Source: Clostridia bacterium (GTDB lineage Bacteria > Bacillota > Clostridia > Oscillospirales > UBA644). Taken from it: a stretch of 15,535 nt of DNA. Below, one piece after another: positions 1-6,438 of this stretch. Where the stretch lies: NCBI GenBank assembly GCA_014872655.1, contig WHHJ01000046.1, positions 1-15,535 of the forward strand. The letters run 5' to 3'. Made by a program: the position numbers and the translations under genes. Positions within the stretch are counted from its first letter, which is position 1. Every line of letters begins with the position of its first letter. Under the pieces are notes generated by a model, which was not told the DNA's origin, made no database searches, and saw nothing but the letters and a program-made list of their open reading frames with translations.

Positions 1-478
1 TTGACCGGATGAGGTGCAACAAACAAAAGCGCCACGCTTTCAGCCTTCGTCAAGTGAAACAATCGGCCGTGTGCCGCAGTTTTAACCAGGCAATGAAACA
101 AGCAAAAAGCTTGATGTTTTCATAGCGCCGTAAAGAAGATCCTGAATTAAGCATTGTAAAGACTCCCACTTCTAAACAGTCACCACACGTTTGAAGTGAC
201 AGATTGCAGACGATTGACGAATATAAGAAATTGAGGATGTCACCCTTTTATCAAACAGCTTTTTATGTCGGTAAAAAACGATGTTCCCTTCATTTGGCAA
301 AGACATTCATTTTGTAGCAAAATCGCTCTTCATCCCGCACAGCAAAAAAAGCAATAACATGGGCCAAAGTAAATCCGCCTTTCAAACGCGCACACGTTCC
401 TTTCGCATAAAAAAAACATCAACCCGCGCCCAAAACAGTTCTAAGCCGTATAAAACGGCAAAAATTACGCCATCCCTC
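1..478. other. Gene-free stretch upstream of the DUF368 gene
   Basis: No convincing gene is visible on either strand. The only sizeable open frame (281-496, plus) has no ribosome binding site and gives a low-complexity Lys/Ser/Thr-rich peptide, so I treat it as chance. A weak inverted repeat (GTCAC/GTGAC) lies around 180-210. No tRNA or mobile element was recognised. Confidence 0.6.
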
Positions 479-507
479 TTGAAACAACAGCCATAATATG
501 GTATAAT
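479..507 (+). promoter_or_regulatory. Sigma-A promoter for the DUF368 gene
   Basis: TTGAAA (479-484) and TATAAT (502-507) are separated by exactly 17 bp. The predicted transcription start near 514 leaves a ~120-nt AT-rich leader before the ATG at 635. Confidence 0.8.
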
Positions 508-634
508 AAATAAGATTTGTTCAGATTGATCATTTACACTTCGTCAAAGACCTATCCAGGTATTTTTTTGGCGATATAACAATAAAATAAAAAAGAACAG
601 ATTTTTTAAATCTGACCATATAGGAGAGGATACC

Positions 635-1564
635 ATGCAATCATCGCAATCCAACAAACCAAAGCAAATTTATCGCGCAGCAAAGCGCAAGGGTCTTCGT
701 CCGGACGCAGCAATTAAAGGATTTTTTGTCGGATCTTCCATGTCGATCCCCGGAGTCAGCGGCGGAACCATGGCCATGATCCTCGGCATTTATGACGAAT
801 TGATTCGTTCTGTCAGTTCCTTTTTTAAGAATATCAAAAAGCATACACTGTTTTTACTGCAATTTGTCATCGGCGCCGGGCTCGGCTTTTTTCTGCTGGC
901 ATCGCTGCTGGGCAAATTAAAAGAAGCGTATCCGGTCATTGTGATGTACTTTTTTATCGGCGCTATTTTGGGCAGTGTGCCAATGTTGTGCCATAAAGCG
1001 CAAATCCGGAAATTTTCGCCCGGGTTGATTCTTTTTCCGCTGATTGGCTTTGCGGTTGTTTTTGCGTTTGGCATGATTCCTAAAAACGTGTTCAGCGGAT
1101 CGCTTGACGGCGTAGCCGGCATTGCGATGCAAGTTGTAGGAGGATTGATTGCCTCGATCGGTCTGATTCTACCGGGCATCAGCTTCAGCCATATTATTTT
1201 ATTGATGGGGCTGTATGATACCGTAGTCCGGGTTGTCAATCAGATGGACATACAGGGCATGATCGGACTGATTCCGCTGGCGATCGGTTTGGTACTGGGC
1301 ATTATCCTGTTTACACGAATTATGGAAATTTGTATGAATAAGTATCCGTTTGCTTTTTATCTGATGATTTTTGGGTTTGTCATCGGATCGGTGGCCGATA
1401 AGGAAGTATTTCCCGGCCTGCCCCGAACGGCATTGGAATGGATTCTGAGTTTAGTTACACTAATCGGCGGATTTTTACTGATGTATTTTGTTTCCCGCAA
1501 AGAAGCGCGCAGCGAGCAGCTGCAGCAAGAACAGGCGGAAGAACAAACCGTTTTGGAACAATAA
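635..1564 (+). CDS. popT: DUF368 family membrane protein, PopT-type polyprenyl-phosphate transporter
   Basis: This is a 309-residue polytopic membrane protein. DUF368 proteins (PopT) are one of two broad families shown to recycle undecaprenyl phosphate across the cytoplasmic membrane for cell-wall synthesis; the other is DedA/UptA. The family signature is visible: SIPGVSGGT at about residues 38-45, followed by MAMILGIYDELI, and a second, internally repeated copy LPGISFSHIILLMGLYD starting at about residue 179. The two copies fit the inverted-repeat fold of the family. The second copy reads PGISFS where many members have PGxSGS, a variation worth noting. About eight hydrophobic segments are present, with a basic N-terminus and a Glu/Gln-rich cytoplasmic tail. 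The start is supported by GGAGAGG five bases upstream. The length is typical. The gene is monocistronic, and no clear terminator follows. The family assignment is firm; the substrate is inferred from characterised homologues. Confidence 0.9.
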   Translation: MQSSQSNKPKQIYRAAKRKGLRPDAAIKGFFVGSSMSIPGVSGGTMAMILGIYDELIRSVSSFFKNIKKHTLFLLQFVIGAGLGFFLLASLLGKLKEAYPVIVMYFFIGAILGSVPMLCHKAQIRKFSPGLILFPLIGFAVVFAFGMIPKNVFSGSLDGVAGIAMQVVGGLIASIGLILPGISFSHIILLMGLYDTVVRVVNQMDIQGMIGLIPLAIGLVLGIILFTRIMEICMNKYPFAFYLMIFGFVIGSVADKEVFPGLPRTALEWILSLVTLIGGFLLMYFVSRKEARSEQLQQEQAEEQTVLEQ

Positions 1565-1727
1565 GTCCAAGACAAACCCATCGAACATCGATGCAGCCCG
1601 ACCGCTACAGGAGAAAGGACGACCCGTAAAAAAATAGAAGAAGCTGCGCTCGTTGTTGGTAAAAAACACAAAAAGATACGGCAGAAGGCTCCTTTGGCAG
1701 CAATGCGGAAAGAGCACGCAAACACCG

Positions 1728-1745
1728 AACGACCGATCGGTCGTT
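1728..1745. promoter_or_regulatory. 18-bp perfect palindrome, possible TetR-type operator
   Basis: AACGACCGATCGGTCGTT is a perfect palindrome about 110 bp upstream of yaaA. The GACCG/CGGTC core resembles operators bound by TetR-family repressors in Firmicutes. No regulator gene is adjacent and no strong promoter was found here, so the role is inference. Confidence 0.4.
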
Positions 1746-1857
1746 TAACGCACAATCGATCGTTTTGATTCATCTGGCCGTTTCTTTTGACTGACGTTTT
1801 TTGCCCCCCAGCACCCCTGCTGTTCCACTGCAATCTGCCAATAAAGGAAGGAACCGA

Positions 1858-2661
1858 ATGAAAGTCGTCATTTCGCCCGTTACACGCATCTGTCCTGCAC
1901 CGGGGCTTTTGTCAGAATACACCAGTCCGCTGTTGTTTGCCGAAAAAACAAAGCGATTATATGATTATTTAAGCAGTCTCCCCCTTGCCCAGCTCAAACA
2001 GGTTTTACGCTGCAGCGACAAACTGACCAAAGAAACGGCCGAGTTATATCGCCGCACGCCGCTGGACCAAAATCTTACGCCGGCCATTCTGGCCTTTCAC
2101 AGCATGCAATTCACCTGCATGTCACCCGACGTTTTTGACCGCGGTTGGTACGAACATATGCAACGCAATGTACGGATTATCTCGCCGCTGTACGGGCTGC
2201 TCCGCCCCTTTGACGGCATTGTGGAACATCGGCTTGAAATGCGGGCTAAAATTGATTTAGACGGCGCGCACACGCTTTATGATTATTGGGCAGATCTCCC
2301 CAGCCGCGCGTTATTTGAAGACGGCGACCGGGTGGTGCTGGATCTAACAACCCCCAGTTATTCCTGGCTGATCCGTAAACACATGCCTGCCGATACCCAG
2401 TGGATCCACTGCCGGTTCGGCGTTCCGCAGGGGCACCGCATCCTGGAAACCGGTGTCCGGGCCAAAATGGCCAGAGGCGCACTGGTACGAAGTATTGCGC
2501 AAGGACAAATTGAGGGCCCGGACGATTTAAAAACCTTTCAGGAATACGGCTACCGCTTCAGCGAAGAACTGTCCAAAGAAAACCAATATGTTTTTGTCGC
2601 CAACGCATATCCCACACAACCGGCTCCGCGAAAGCCGGAAGTGCGCGATCCGGAGGCATAA
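1858..2661 (+). CDS. yaaA: Peroxide stress protein YaaA (UPF0246/DUF328)
   Basis: This is a 267-residue cytoplasmic protein of the YaaA family. In Escherichia coli YaaA limits intracellular free iron and Fenton damage during hydrogen peroxide stress, and the family has been described as DNA-binding. Family blocks are visible in order: the N-terminal KVVISPVTR (usually KxxISPAK), TPAILAFHSMQF, the hallmark LYGLLRPFDGIVEHRLEM, LYDYWADLP, VVLDLTTPSYSWLI, and a C-terminal AKMARGALVRSIAQ followed by LKTFQEYGYRF. The ATG at 1858 is chosen because AAGGAAGGA lies five to six bases upstream; an upstream in-frame TTG at 1801 gives a proline-rich extension absent from the family. The usual SPAK of the N-terminal motif reads SPVT here. 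The gene is followed by a hairpin terminator. Family membership is confident; the peroxide role is transferred from E. coli. Confidence 0.92.
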   Translation: MKVVISPVTRICPAPGLLSEYTSPLLFAEKTKRLYDYLSSLPLAQLKQVLRCSDKLTKETAELYRRTPLDQNLTPAILAFHSMQFTCMSPDVFDRGWYEHMQRNVRIISPLYGLLRPFDGIVEHRLEMRAKIDLDGAHTLYDYWADLPSRALFEDGDRVVLDLTTPSYSWLIRKHMPADTQWIHCRFGVPQGHRILETGVRAKMARGALVRSIAQGQIEGPDDLKTFQEYGYRFSEELSKENQYVFVANAYPTQPAPRKPEVRDPEA

Positions 2662-2677
2662 AAAGGCTATCTGTTCC

Positions 2678-2704
2678 GGCAACCCGGAAAGGTTGTCTTT
2701 CTTT
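2678..2704 (+). terminator. Rho-independent terminator after yaaA
   Basis: GGCAACC (2678-2684) pairs with GGTTGTC (2691-2697, one G-U) around the loop CGGAAA. TTTCTTT follows. It starts 17 bp after the yaaA stop. Confidence 0.6.
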
Positions 2705-2715
2705 CGGGCAAATCG

Positions 2716-3076
2716 TTGCAGCCCGTTGTCCCATTTGATCAATTCAAAACGCATTTGACAAACAGGGATTTTATTGGCTCCCCACACGGACGTTTGCAAT
2801 CCTTTTGCCTATTCAGCAGAAAAAAGCGTTTCTGTACTTTCGTAGCCGCCGATTGCAACCCCTTTATCAAATTCGGCCGGTTCAAAACGGATTCAGCAGA
2901 TAAGTGTTCGTGCATTTTCGGAGCAAACTCTTGCCGCTCTTTTTTCCGGTTCGGCAGCACCGAAACAGACTCAACGGACAAAGTATTCTTTTGCTCACGG
3001 ATCAAACGCTTGCAACACATTTGTCAAATTCAGCAGGACAAAAACGGAATCCACAGACAAAATTTAAAAAAAATTC
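2716..3076. repeat. Degenerate tandem repeats, period about 78 bp
   Basis: Repeat units begin at the shared TTGC at 2716, 2794, 2853, 2931 and 3010, giving spacings of 78, 59, 78 and 79. Units share the order TTGCAAcCC.TTT, then CAAATTCgGCaGg, then AAAACgGAtTCa.CaGAcAAa. The 2794 unit is short by about 19 bp, apparently an internal deletion. The indels are not multiples of three, which argues against coding, although open frames run through on both strands. The array fills most of the 630-bp gap between yaaA and hom. Confidence 0.6.
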
Positions 3077-3119
3077 AAATAAAAACGGTCCGCTTTTTAC
3101 GAATGTCGCAACCAACCTC

Positions 3120-3148
3120 TTGTCGGACTGAAAAAAATATGATATAAT
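3120..3148 (+). promoter_or_regulatory. Promoter of the hom-lysC operon (extended -10)
   Basis: TTGTCG (3120-3125) is followed after 17 bp by TATAAT (3143-3148). TGA directly before the -10 box makes it an extended TGn element. Transcription should start near 3155, leaving a ~137-nt leader before hom. Confidence 0.8.
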
Positions 3149-3154
3149 AACAAA

Positions 3155-3264
3155 GATCAGTTTTTCTGCCAACAGGCCGCCCTGCTCTGGTTTTAAGAAG
3201 CAGCCGCGACAGCCTCAGCGGCAAACAGTATCCATGCTGCGCGCAGAAAAACAGCAGATAGATC
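3155..3264 (+). promoter_or_regulatory. Folded 5' leader of hom-lysC
   Basis: GTTTTTCTGC (3160-3169) is perfectly complementary to GCAGAAAAAC (3243-3252). GATC at 3155-3158 can pair with GATC at 3261-3264, closing the whole leader into one domain that begins at the predicted transcription start. Inside, CAGG/CCTG (about 3173-3184) and GCCGC/GCGGC (about 3203-3222) can form sub-hairpins. No terminator or known riboswitch consensus was recognised. The ribosome binding site lies just outside the domain. Confidence 0.45.
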
Positions 3265-3291
3265 TATTTTAGAAAAAAGGAATTGGAACAC

Positions 3292-4350
3292 ATGATTAAA
3301 GTTGCGGTAATGGGTTATGGCGTTGTCGGATCAGGCGTAGTAGAACTGATCGACAAAAACAACAAGTTGTTTGAAAAGAAATTAGGACAGCCCATCGAAG
3401 TCAAATATATTCTGGATGTGCGGGATTTCCCGGGAGATCCGTATGAATCGAAACTGATCAAGGATTTTGACACATTGGTCAATGATCCGGAAGTCAGCGT
3501 GGTTGCCGAGACCATCGGCGGCGCAAAAGTGGCCTACGAGTTTACCAAGAAGTGTTTACAGGCTGGCAAAAGCGTCGTCACATCCAATAAAGAACTGGTT
3601 GCTACCCATGCGCCCGAACTGTTGGCTGAAGCCAAAGCGCACGGGGTTTGCTATTTGTTTGAGGCGTCTGTCGGCGGCGGCATTCCGGTCATCCATCCGA
3701 TGATGAATTGTCTGGCAGCCAACAAGATTGACCGAATTGTGGGCATTCTGAACGGTACCACCAACTATATTTTAACAAAAATGATTCATGAGCAAATGAC
3801 GATGCAGCAGGCGCTGCAACAGGCGCAGCAACTGGGATATGCGGAACGGAATCCGGCTGCAGACATCGAAGGACACGACACTTGCCGCAAAATTTGTATT
3901 TTGGCTGCGTTGGCGTTTGGCCGGCATATTTATCCGGAAAACGTCATGACGGTCGGCATTCAGGATCTGACACTGGAAGAAGTCGACAAAGCAGACGAAA
4001 TGGGTAAGGTCATTAAACTGCTGGGCGTCGCAAAACGCAACGCAGACGAAACGGTGGATATCTTTGTTCGCCCGTGCGCGATTGACAAAACGCACCCGTT
4101 AGCCAATATCGAAGACGTGTTCAACGGCATCATGATTTCGGGTGACGCTGTAGGCGACGTAACCTTTTACGGCAGAGGCGCCGGCAAATTACCCACCGCT
4201 TCTGCGGTTTGTTCCGATATTATCGACGCGGTCAAATCCAACGGCACGTGCGGCATGCTGTGGCAGGACTGCGGGCAGGACTTTGTACGTAGTTTCGGCA
4301 ACTTAAAATTCAATTATCTCCAAGGCACCGAGATTCCGGTGATCGACTGA
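3292..4350 (+). CDS. hom: Homoserine dehydrogenase
   Basis: The enzyme reduces aspartate 4-semialdehyde to homoserine with NAD(P)H, the branch point toward threonine and methionine. The 352-residue cytoplasmic protein shows the Rossmann motif GYGVVGSG (8-15), SNKELVA (from 98), SVGGGIPVI, LNGTTNYIL (from about 153) and GYAERNPAADIEGHD (182-196). Glu185, Asp196 and Lys200 have the same 11- and 4-residue spacing as catalytic Glu208, Asp219 and Lys223 of the yeast enzyme. GRGAGKLPTASAV (294-306) closes the catalytic domain. About 45 residues follow, so the C-terminal ACT domain of the common ~430-residue Firmicute form is absent; threonine feedback through an ACT domain is therefore not expected. 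The start is the ATG at 3292, with AAAAAAGGA ten bases upstream. An in-frame TTG at 3283 lies too close to that site. lysC follows after 20 bp, indicating an operon. Confidence 0.95.
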   Translation: MIKVAVMGYGVVGSGVVELIDKNNKLFEKKLGQPIEVKYILDVRDFPGDPYESKLIKDFDTLVNDPEVSVVAETIGGAKVAYEFTKKCLQAGKSVVTSNKELVATHAPELLAEAKAHGVCYLFEASVGGGIPVIHPMMNCLAANKIDRIVGILNGTTNYILTKMIHEQMTMQQALQQAQQLGYAERNPAADIEGHDTCRKICILAALAFGRHIYPENVMTVGIQDLTLEEVDKADEMGKVIKLLGVAKRNADETVDIFVRPCAIDKTHPLANIEDVFNGIMISGDAVGDVTFYGRGAGKLPTASAVCSDIIDAVKSNGTCGMLWQDCGQDFVRSFGNLKFNYLQGTEIPVID

Positions 4351-4370
4351 GAAAGGCAGGAAATGAATTC

Positions 4371-5567
4371 ATGGCATTGATTGTTCAAAAATTCGGCGGA
4401 ACTTCCGTCGCCAATACGGAACGACTGTTTCGTGTGGCACAAATTGTAACCGATAAATACAAAGAAGGCAACAGCATGGTGGTGGTTGTTTCGGCACAGG
4501 GCGACTCCACCGACGATCTAATTGAAAAAGCGCACGAGATCAGCGCCAACCCGTCGAAGCGGGAAATGGATATGCTGCTATCTACCGGCGAACAGGTTTC
4601 GGCTTCCCTGTTGGCGATGGCAATTGAAACACTGGGCTTCCCGGTCATCTCGCTGGCCGCTTGGCAGATTGGCATGAAAACCAACAGCACCTACTCCAAC
4701 GCCCGGCTCAAAAGCATTGACACGGAGCGTCTGTCCCGCGAGCTGGAAATGCGTAAGATCGTCATTGTAACCGGCTTTCAGGGCATCAACCGCTTTGACG
4801 ATGTAACGACGTTAGGCCGCGGCGGTTCGGATACCACAGCCGTTGCATTGGCGGCCGTGCTAAAAGCGGACTTGTGCCAGATCTACACCGATGTAGACGG
4901 CGTTTATACCGCCGATCCGCGCAAAGTAGAATCGGCAAAAAAACTCAAAGAGATTTCCTATGACGAAATGTTGGAACTGGCTACGCTGGGAGCGCAGGTT
5001 CTGCATAACCGGTCTGTAGAAATGGCTAAAAAATATCACGTCAATCTGGAAGTTGTTTCCAGTTTTGAGAACAAACCCGGCACGATTGTTAAGGAGGATG
5101 TAAAAGTGGAAAAAATGTTAGTTACAGGCGTTGCGAAAGACAACGACGTTGCAAGCATCTCGGTTTTGGGGTTGGAAGACGTTCCGGGCATTGCCTATAA
5201 ACTGTTTTCTCTGCTCGGTCAGAAAAAAATCAATGTCGATATCATTTTGCAGTCGATCGGTCGGGACGGCACCAAAGATATTTCGTTCACCGTTCGCGAA
5301 GCCGACACGGATACGGCACTGAGCCTTCTTCACGAAGCGTATCCAAACAATGAAATCAAATGCAACCGCGAAGTATCCAAAGTTTCGATTGTCGGAGCAG
5401 GGATGCAAACCAATCCGGACGTTGCGTCCAGAATGTTTGAAGCGCTGTACTATGTCGGCGCCAACATCCACATGATCAGCACCAGCGAAATCAAAATTTC
5501 CGCGCTGATCGACCAAAAAGACGCCGATAAAGCCGTCAAAGCCATTCACGAAGAATTTATTAAATAA
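4371..5567 (+). CDS. lysC: Aspartate kinase (aspartokinase) with C-terminal ACT domains
   Basis: The enzyme phosphorylates L-aspartate with ATP, the first committed step to lysine, threonine, methionine and diaminopimelate. The 398-residue protein has an amino-acid-kinase domain (about 1-240) with KFGGTSV (7-13), GRGGSDTTAVALAA (from 149) and YTDVDGVYTADPR (172-184). Two ACT regulatory domains follow (about 255-330 and 335-398), including SVLGLEDVPGIAYKLF and a second VSIVGAGMQ. The length matches the monofunctional LysC class found in Bacillus subtilis and Corynebacterium. The start is supported by the AAAGGCAGG region about ten bases upstream. It is co-transcribed with hom. An internal ribosome binding site and in-frame start at 5106 would give a separate regulatory beta subunit. 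Allosteric feedback by lysine and/or threonine is expected from the class; which one applies cannot be read here. Confidence 0.96.
   Translation: MALIVQKFGGTSVANTERLFRVAQIVTDKYKEGNSMVVVVSAQGDSTDDLIEKAHEISANPSKREMDMLLSTGEQVSASLLAMAIETLGFPVISLAAWQIGMKTNSTYSNARLKSIDTERLSRELEMRKIVIVTGFQGINRFDDVTTLGRGGSDTTAVALAAVLKADLCQIYTDVDGVYTADPRKVESAKKLKEISYDEMLELATLGAQVLHNRSVEMAKKYHVNLEVVSSFENKPGTIVKEDVKVEKMLVTGVAKDNDVASISVLGLEDVPGIAYKLFSLLGQKKINVDIILQSIGRDGTKDISFTVREADTDTALSLLHEAYPNNEIKCNREVSKVSIVGAGMQTNPDVASRMFEALYYVGANIHMISTSEIKISALIDQKDADKAVKAIHEEFIK
5091..5117 (+). promoter_or_regulatory. Internal ribosome binding site and start inside lysC (beta subunit)
   Basis: AAGGAGG (5091-5097) is a perfect Shine-Dalgarno sequence inside the lysC reading frame. 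It lies eight bases before an in-frame GTG (5106, codon 246), with an in-frame ATG at 5115 (codon 249). The products would be 153 or 150 residues and contain just the ACT domains. In B. subtilis aspartokinase II and in Corynebacterium the beta subunit arises from exactly this kind of internal start. Translation here is inference. Confidence 0.65.
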
Positions 5568-5597
5568 ATCGTTTTCCGATTTGTTAGTTTCAAACAA

Positions 5598-5625
5598 AAG
5601 AGCCGGCGCTCCGGCACCGGCTCTT
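5598..5625 (+). terminator. Hairpin at the end of hom-lysC
   Basis: AAGAGCCGG (5598-5606) pairs with CCGGCTCTT (5617-5625), a perfect 9-bp stem with a 10-nt loop, 30 bp after the lysC stop. The following sequence (GTGATGAATA) lacks a good U-tract, so termination may be incomplete or may rely on the stem alone. Confidence 0.55.
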
Positions 5626-5640
5626 GTGATGAATATCTGC

Positions 5641-5669
5641 TTGACAGACGGAAAAAATTATGATATAAT
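5641..5669 (+). promoter_or_regulatory. Consensus promoter of tRNA-Gln
   Basis: TTGACA (5641-5646), a 17-bp spacer and TATAAT (5664-5669), with TGA before the -10 box, make a full consensus sigma-A promoter. It ends 19 bp before the mature tRNA 5' end. Confidence 0.92.
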
Positions 5670-5688
5670 ACACAAGCACCGTTTATAA

Positions 5689-5764
5689 GGGGATATGGCC
5701 AAGTCGGTAAGGCACTAGACTTTGACTCTAGTATGCGTAGGTTCGAGTCCTGCTATCCCTGCCA
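5689..5764 (+). tRNA. tRNA-Gln (UUG anticodon)
   Basis: A full cloverleaf can be drawn. The acceptor is GGGGATA/TATCCCT, and the D arm is GCC/GGC around the loop AAGTCGGTAA. The anticodon stem is CTAGA/TCTAG with loop CTTTGAC (anticodon TTG). The T arm is GTAGG/CCTGC with loop TTCGAGT. The discriminator is G and the CCA end is encoded. It reads CAA and, by wobble, CAG codons. It has its own consensus promoter and several hairpins downstream. Confidence 0.97.
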
Positions 5765-5769
5765 TCAAA

Positions 5770-5835
5770 GGGCTACAAAAAAGATGTAGCCCCCGAAACC
5801 CCCGATAAAATCGGGGGTTTCGCCGTTTCTACGGC
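5770..5835 (+). terminator. Three consecutive hairpins after tRNA-Gln
   Basis: GGGCTACA/TGTAGCCC (5770-5792) comes first. A perfect 13-bp stem CGAAACCCCCGAT/ATCGGGGGTTTCG with an AAA loop (5794-5822) comes next. GCCGT/ACGGC (5822-5835) is last. None is followed by a long U-run, but the central stem is very stable and ends in GGGTTTCG. Likely roles are transcript termination and tRNA 3'-end processing. Confidence 0.6.
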
Positions 5836-5928
5836 AGAAAAAACAGCAAGCGATTTTGTAGATGTGAAAAAGATACTTTTCCCTTTCTGAAATGAGTTGA
5901 ACTCTCACACGACCGAATATCCGCAGTC

Positions 5929-5965
5929 AAGCGCATGGATCAATCAAGTCCATGCGCTTTTTTTA
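5929..5965 (+). terminator. Strong Rho-independent terminator just upstream of a ribosome binding site
   Basis: AAGCGCATGGA (5929-5939) pairs perfectly with TCCATGCGCTT (5949-5959). A run of seven T and then ATTT follow. An AAAGGAGG sequence begins only about ten bases after the T-run, so the terminator sits in the leader position of the next small ORF. Confidence 0.85.
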
Positions 5966-5988
5966 TTTCCGCTGAAAGGAGGAAAACG

Positions 5989-6114
5989 ATGCGAAAGCAA
6001 ACGAACTTAGCCAAGGTCAAGCAACCGTATTACCGGGCTTTACCGTTTTGGTCTGCTGCCGTGCGCCCTCTACCGGCCGGACCGCATCCGCTTTTGAGCT
6101 TTCCTCTGCAATAA
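5989..6114 (+). CDS. Possible 41-residue basic peptide, unknown
   Basis: I do not recognise this ORF. It has a perfect AAAGGAGG seven bases before the ATG. It encodes 41 residues with a basic N-terminus (MRKQTNLAKVKQ) and a Pro-rich, partly hydrophobic remainder (PYYRALPFW, PLPAGPHPLL). The U-run terminator at 5929-5965 ends about ten bases before the ribosome binding site, and a 16-bp hairpin begins eleven bases after the stop codon. No promoter fits between the upstream terminator and the start, so expression would need read-through or attenuation control. It could instead be the start of a gene truncated by deletion near the tRNA-Gln locus. No function is proposed. Confidence 0.35.
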   Translation: MRKQTNLAKVKQPYYRALPFWSAAVRPLPAGPHPLLSFPLQ

Positions 6115-6124
6115 ACAAAAAAAT

Positions 6125-6161
6125 AAGAGATTCCGGGAACGACAAGTTCCCGGAATCTCTT
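6125..6161. terminator. 16-bp perfect hairpin, bidirectional terminator with the better U-tract on minus
   Basis: AAGAGATTCCGGGAAC (6125-6140) pairs perfectly with GTTCCCGGAATCTCTT (6146-6161) around a GACAA loop. On plus the hairpin is followed by GCATTTTC. On minus it is followed by ATTTTTTTGTTTA, a much better tract. Confidence 0.8.
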
Positions 6162-6377
6162 GCATTTTCATGTTCTGTTCAACAGGGCAAGCGCGGTGAA
6201 AAAAGGTTCCAACAAAAACGTTGCACATCGTTTTGCCCTTTTAACCCTTTTACTGTTCCCAAAAATCCTCTACGGCCTTTCTGACAATCTGAGCTTGCAA
6301 AATGCCCTCCGCTGCACAAAACAGCATTTCTTAAACCAGGAGCAACAGAACTTTACTGGCTTTTAACACGAGCGCGA

Positions 6378-6407
6378 TTGTACATTTAAAAAAAAAAGAA
6401 GTAATAT
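6378..6407 (+). promoter_or_regulatory. Possible promoter of the large surface-protein gene
   Basis: TTGTAC (6378-6383), an 18-bp A-rich spacer and TAATAT (6402-6407) precede the ATG at 6439 by about 30 bp. The -10 box is weak. Nothing else promoter-like was seen between 6162 and 6438. Confidence 0.4.
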
Positions 6408-6438
6408 AAAAACGTAAATATTTGAGAGGAGAATCAAA

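Noticed and set aside
281..496. 71-codon plus-strand open frame
   Set aside because: No ribosome binding site, low-complexity Lys/Ser/Thr composition, and it overlaps the promoter of the DUF368 gene.
1801..1857. TTG as the start of yaaA
   Set aside because: The extension is proline-rich and unlike the family; the ATG at 1858 has AAGGAAGGA at proper spacing and begins with the conserved N-terminal strand.
2716..3147. Long open frames through the yaaA-hom gap (plus, and 3020-2739 on minus)
   Set aside because: They run through degenerate repeats whose indels are not multiples of three, and they have no ribosome binding site. The plus frame also overlaps the hom promoter.
3234..3272. 12-codon leader peptide upstream of hom as a transcription attenuator
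   Set aside because: No ribosome binding site, no run of Thr, Met or Lys codons, and no terminator hairpin downstream.
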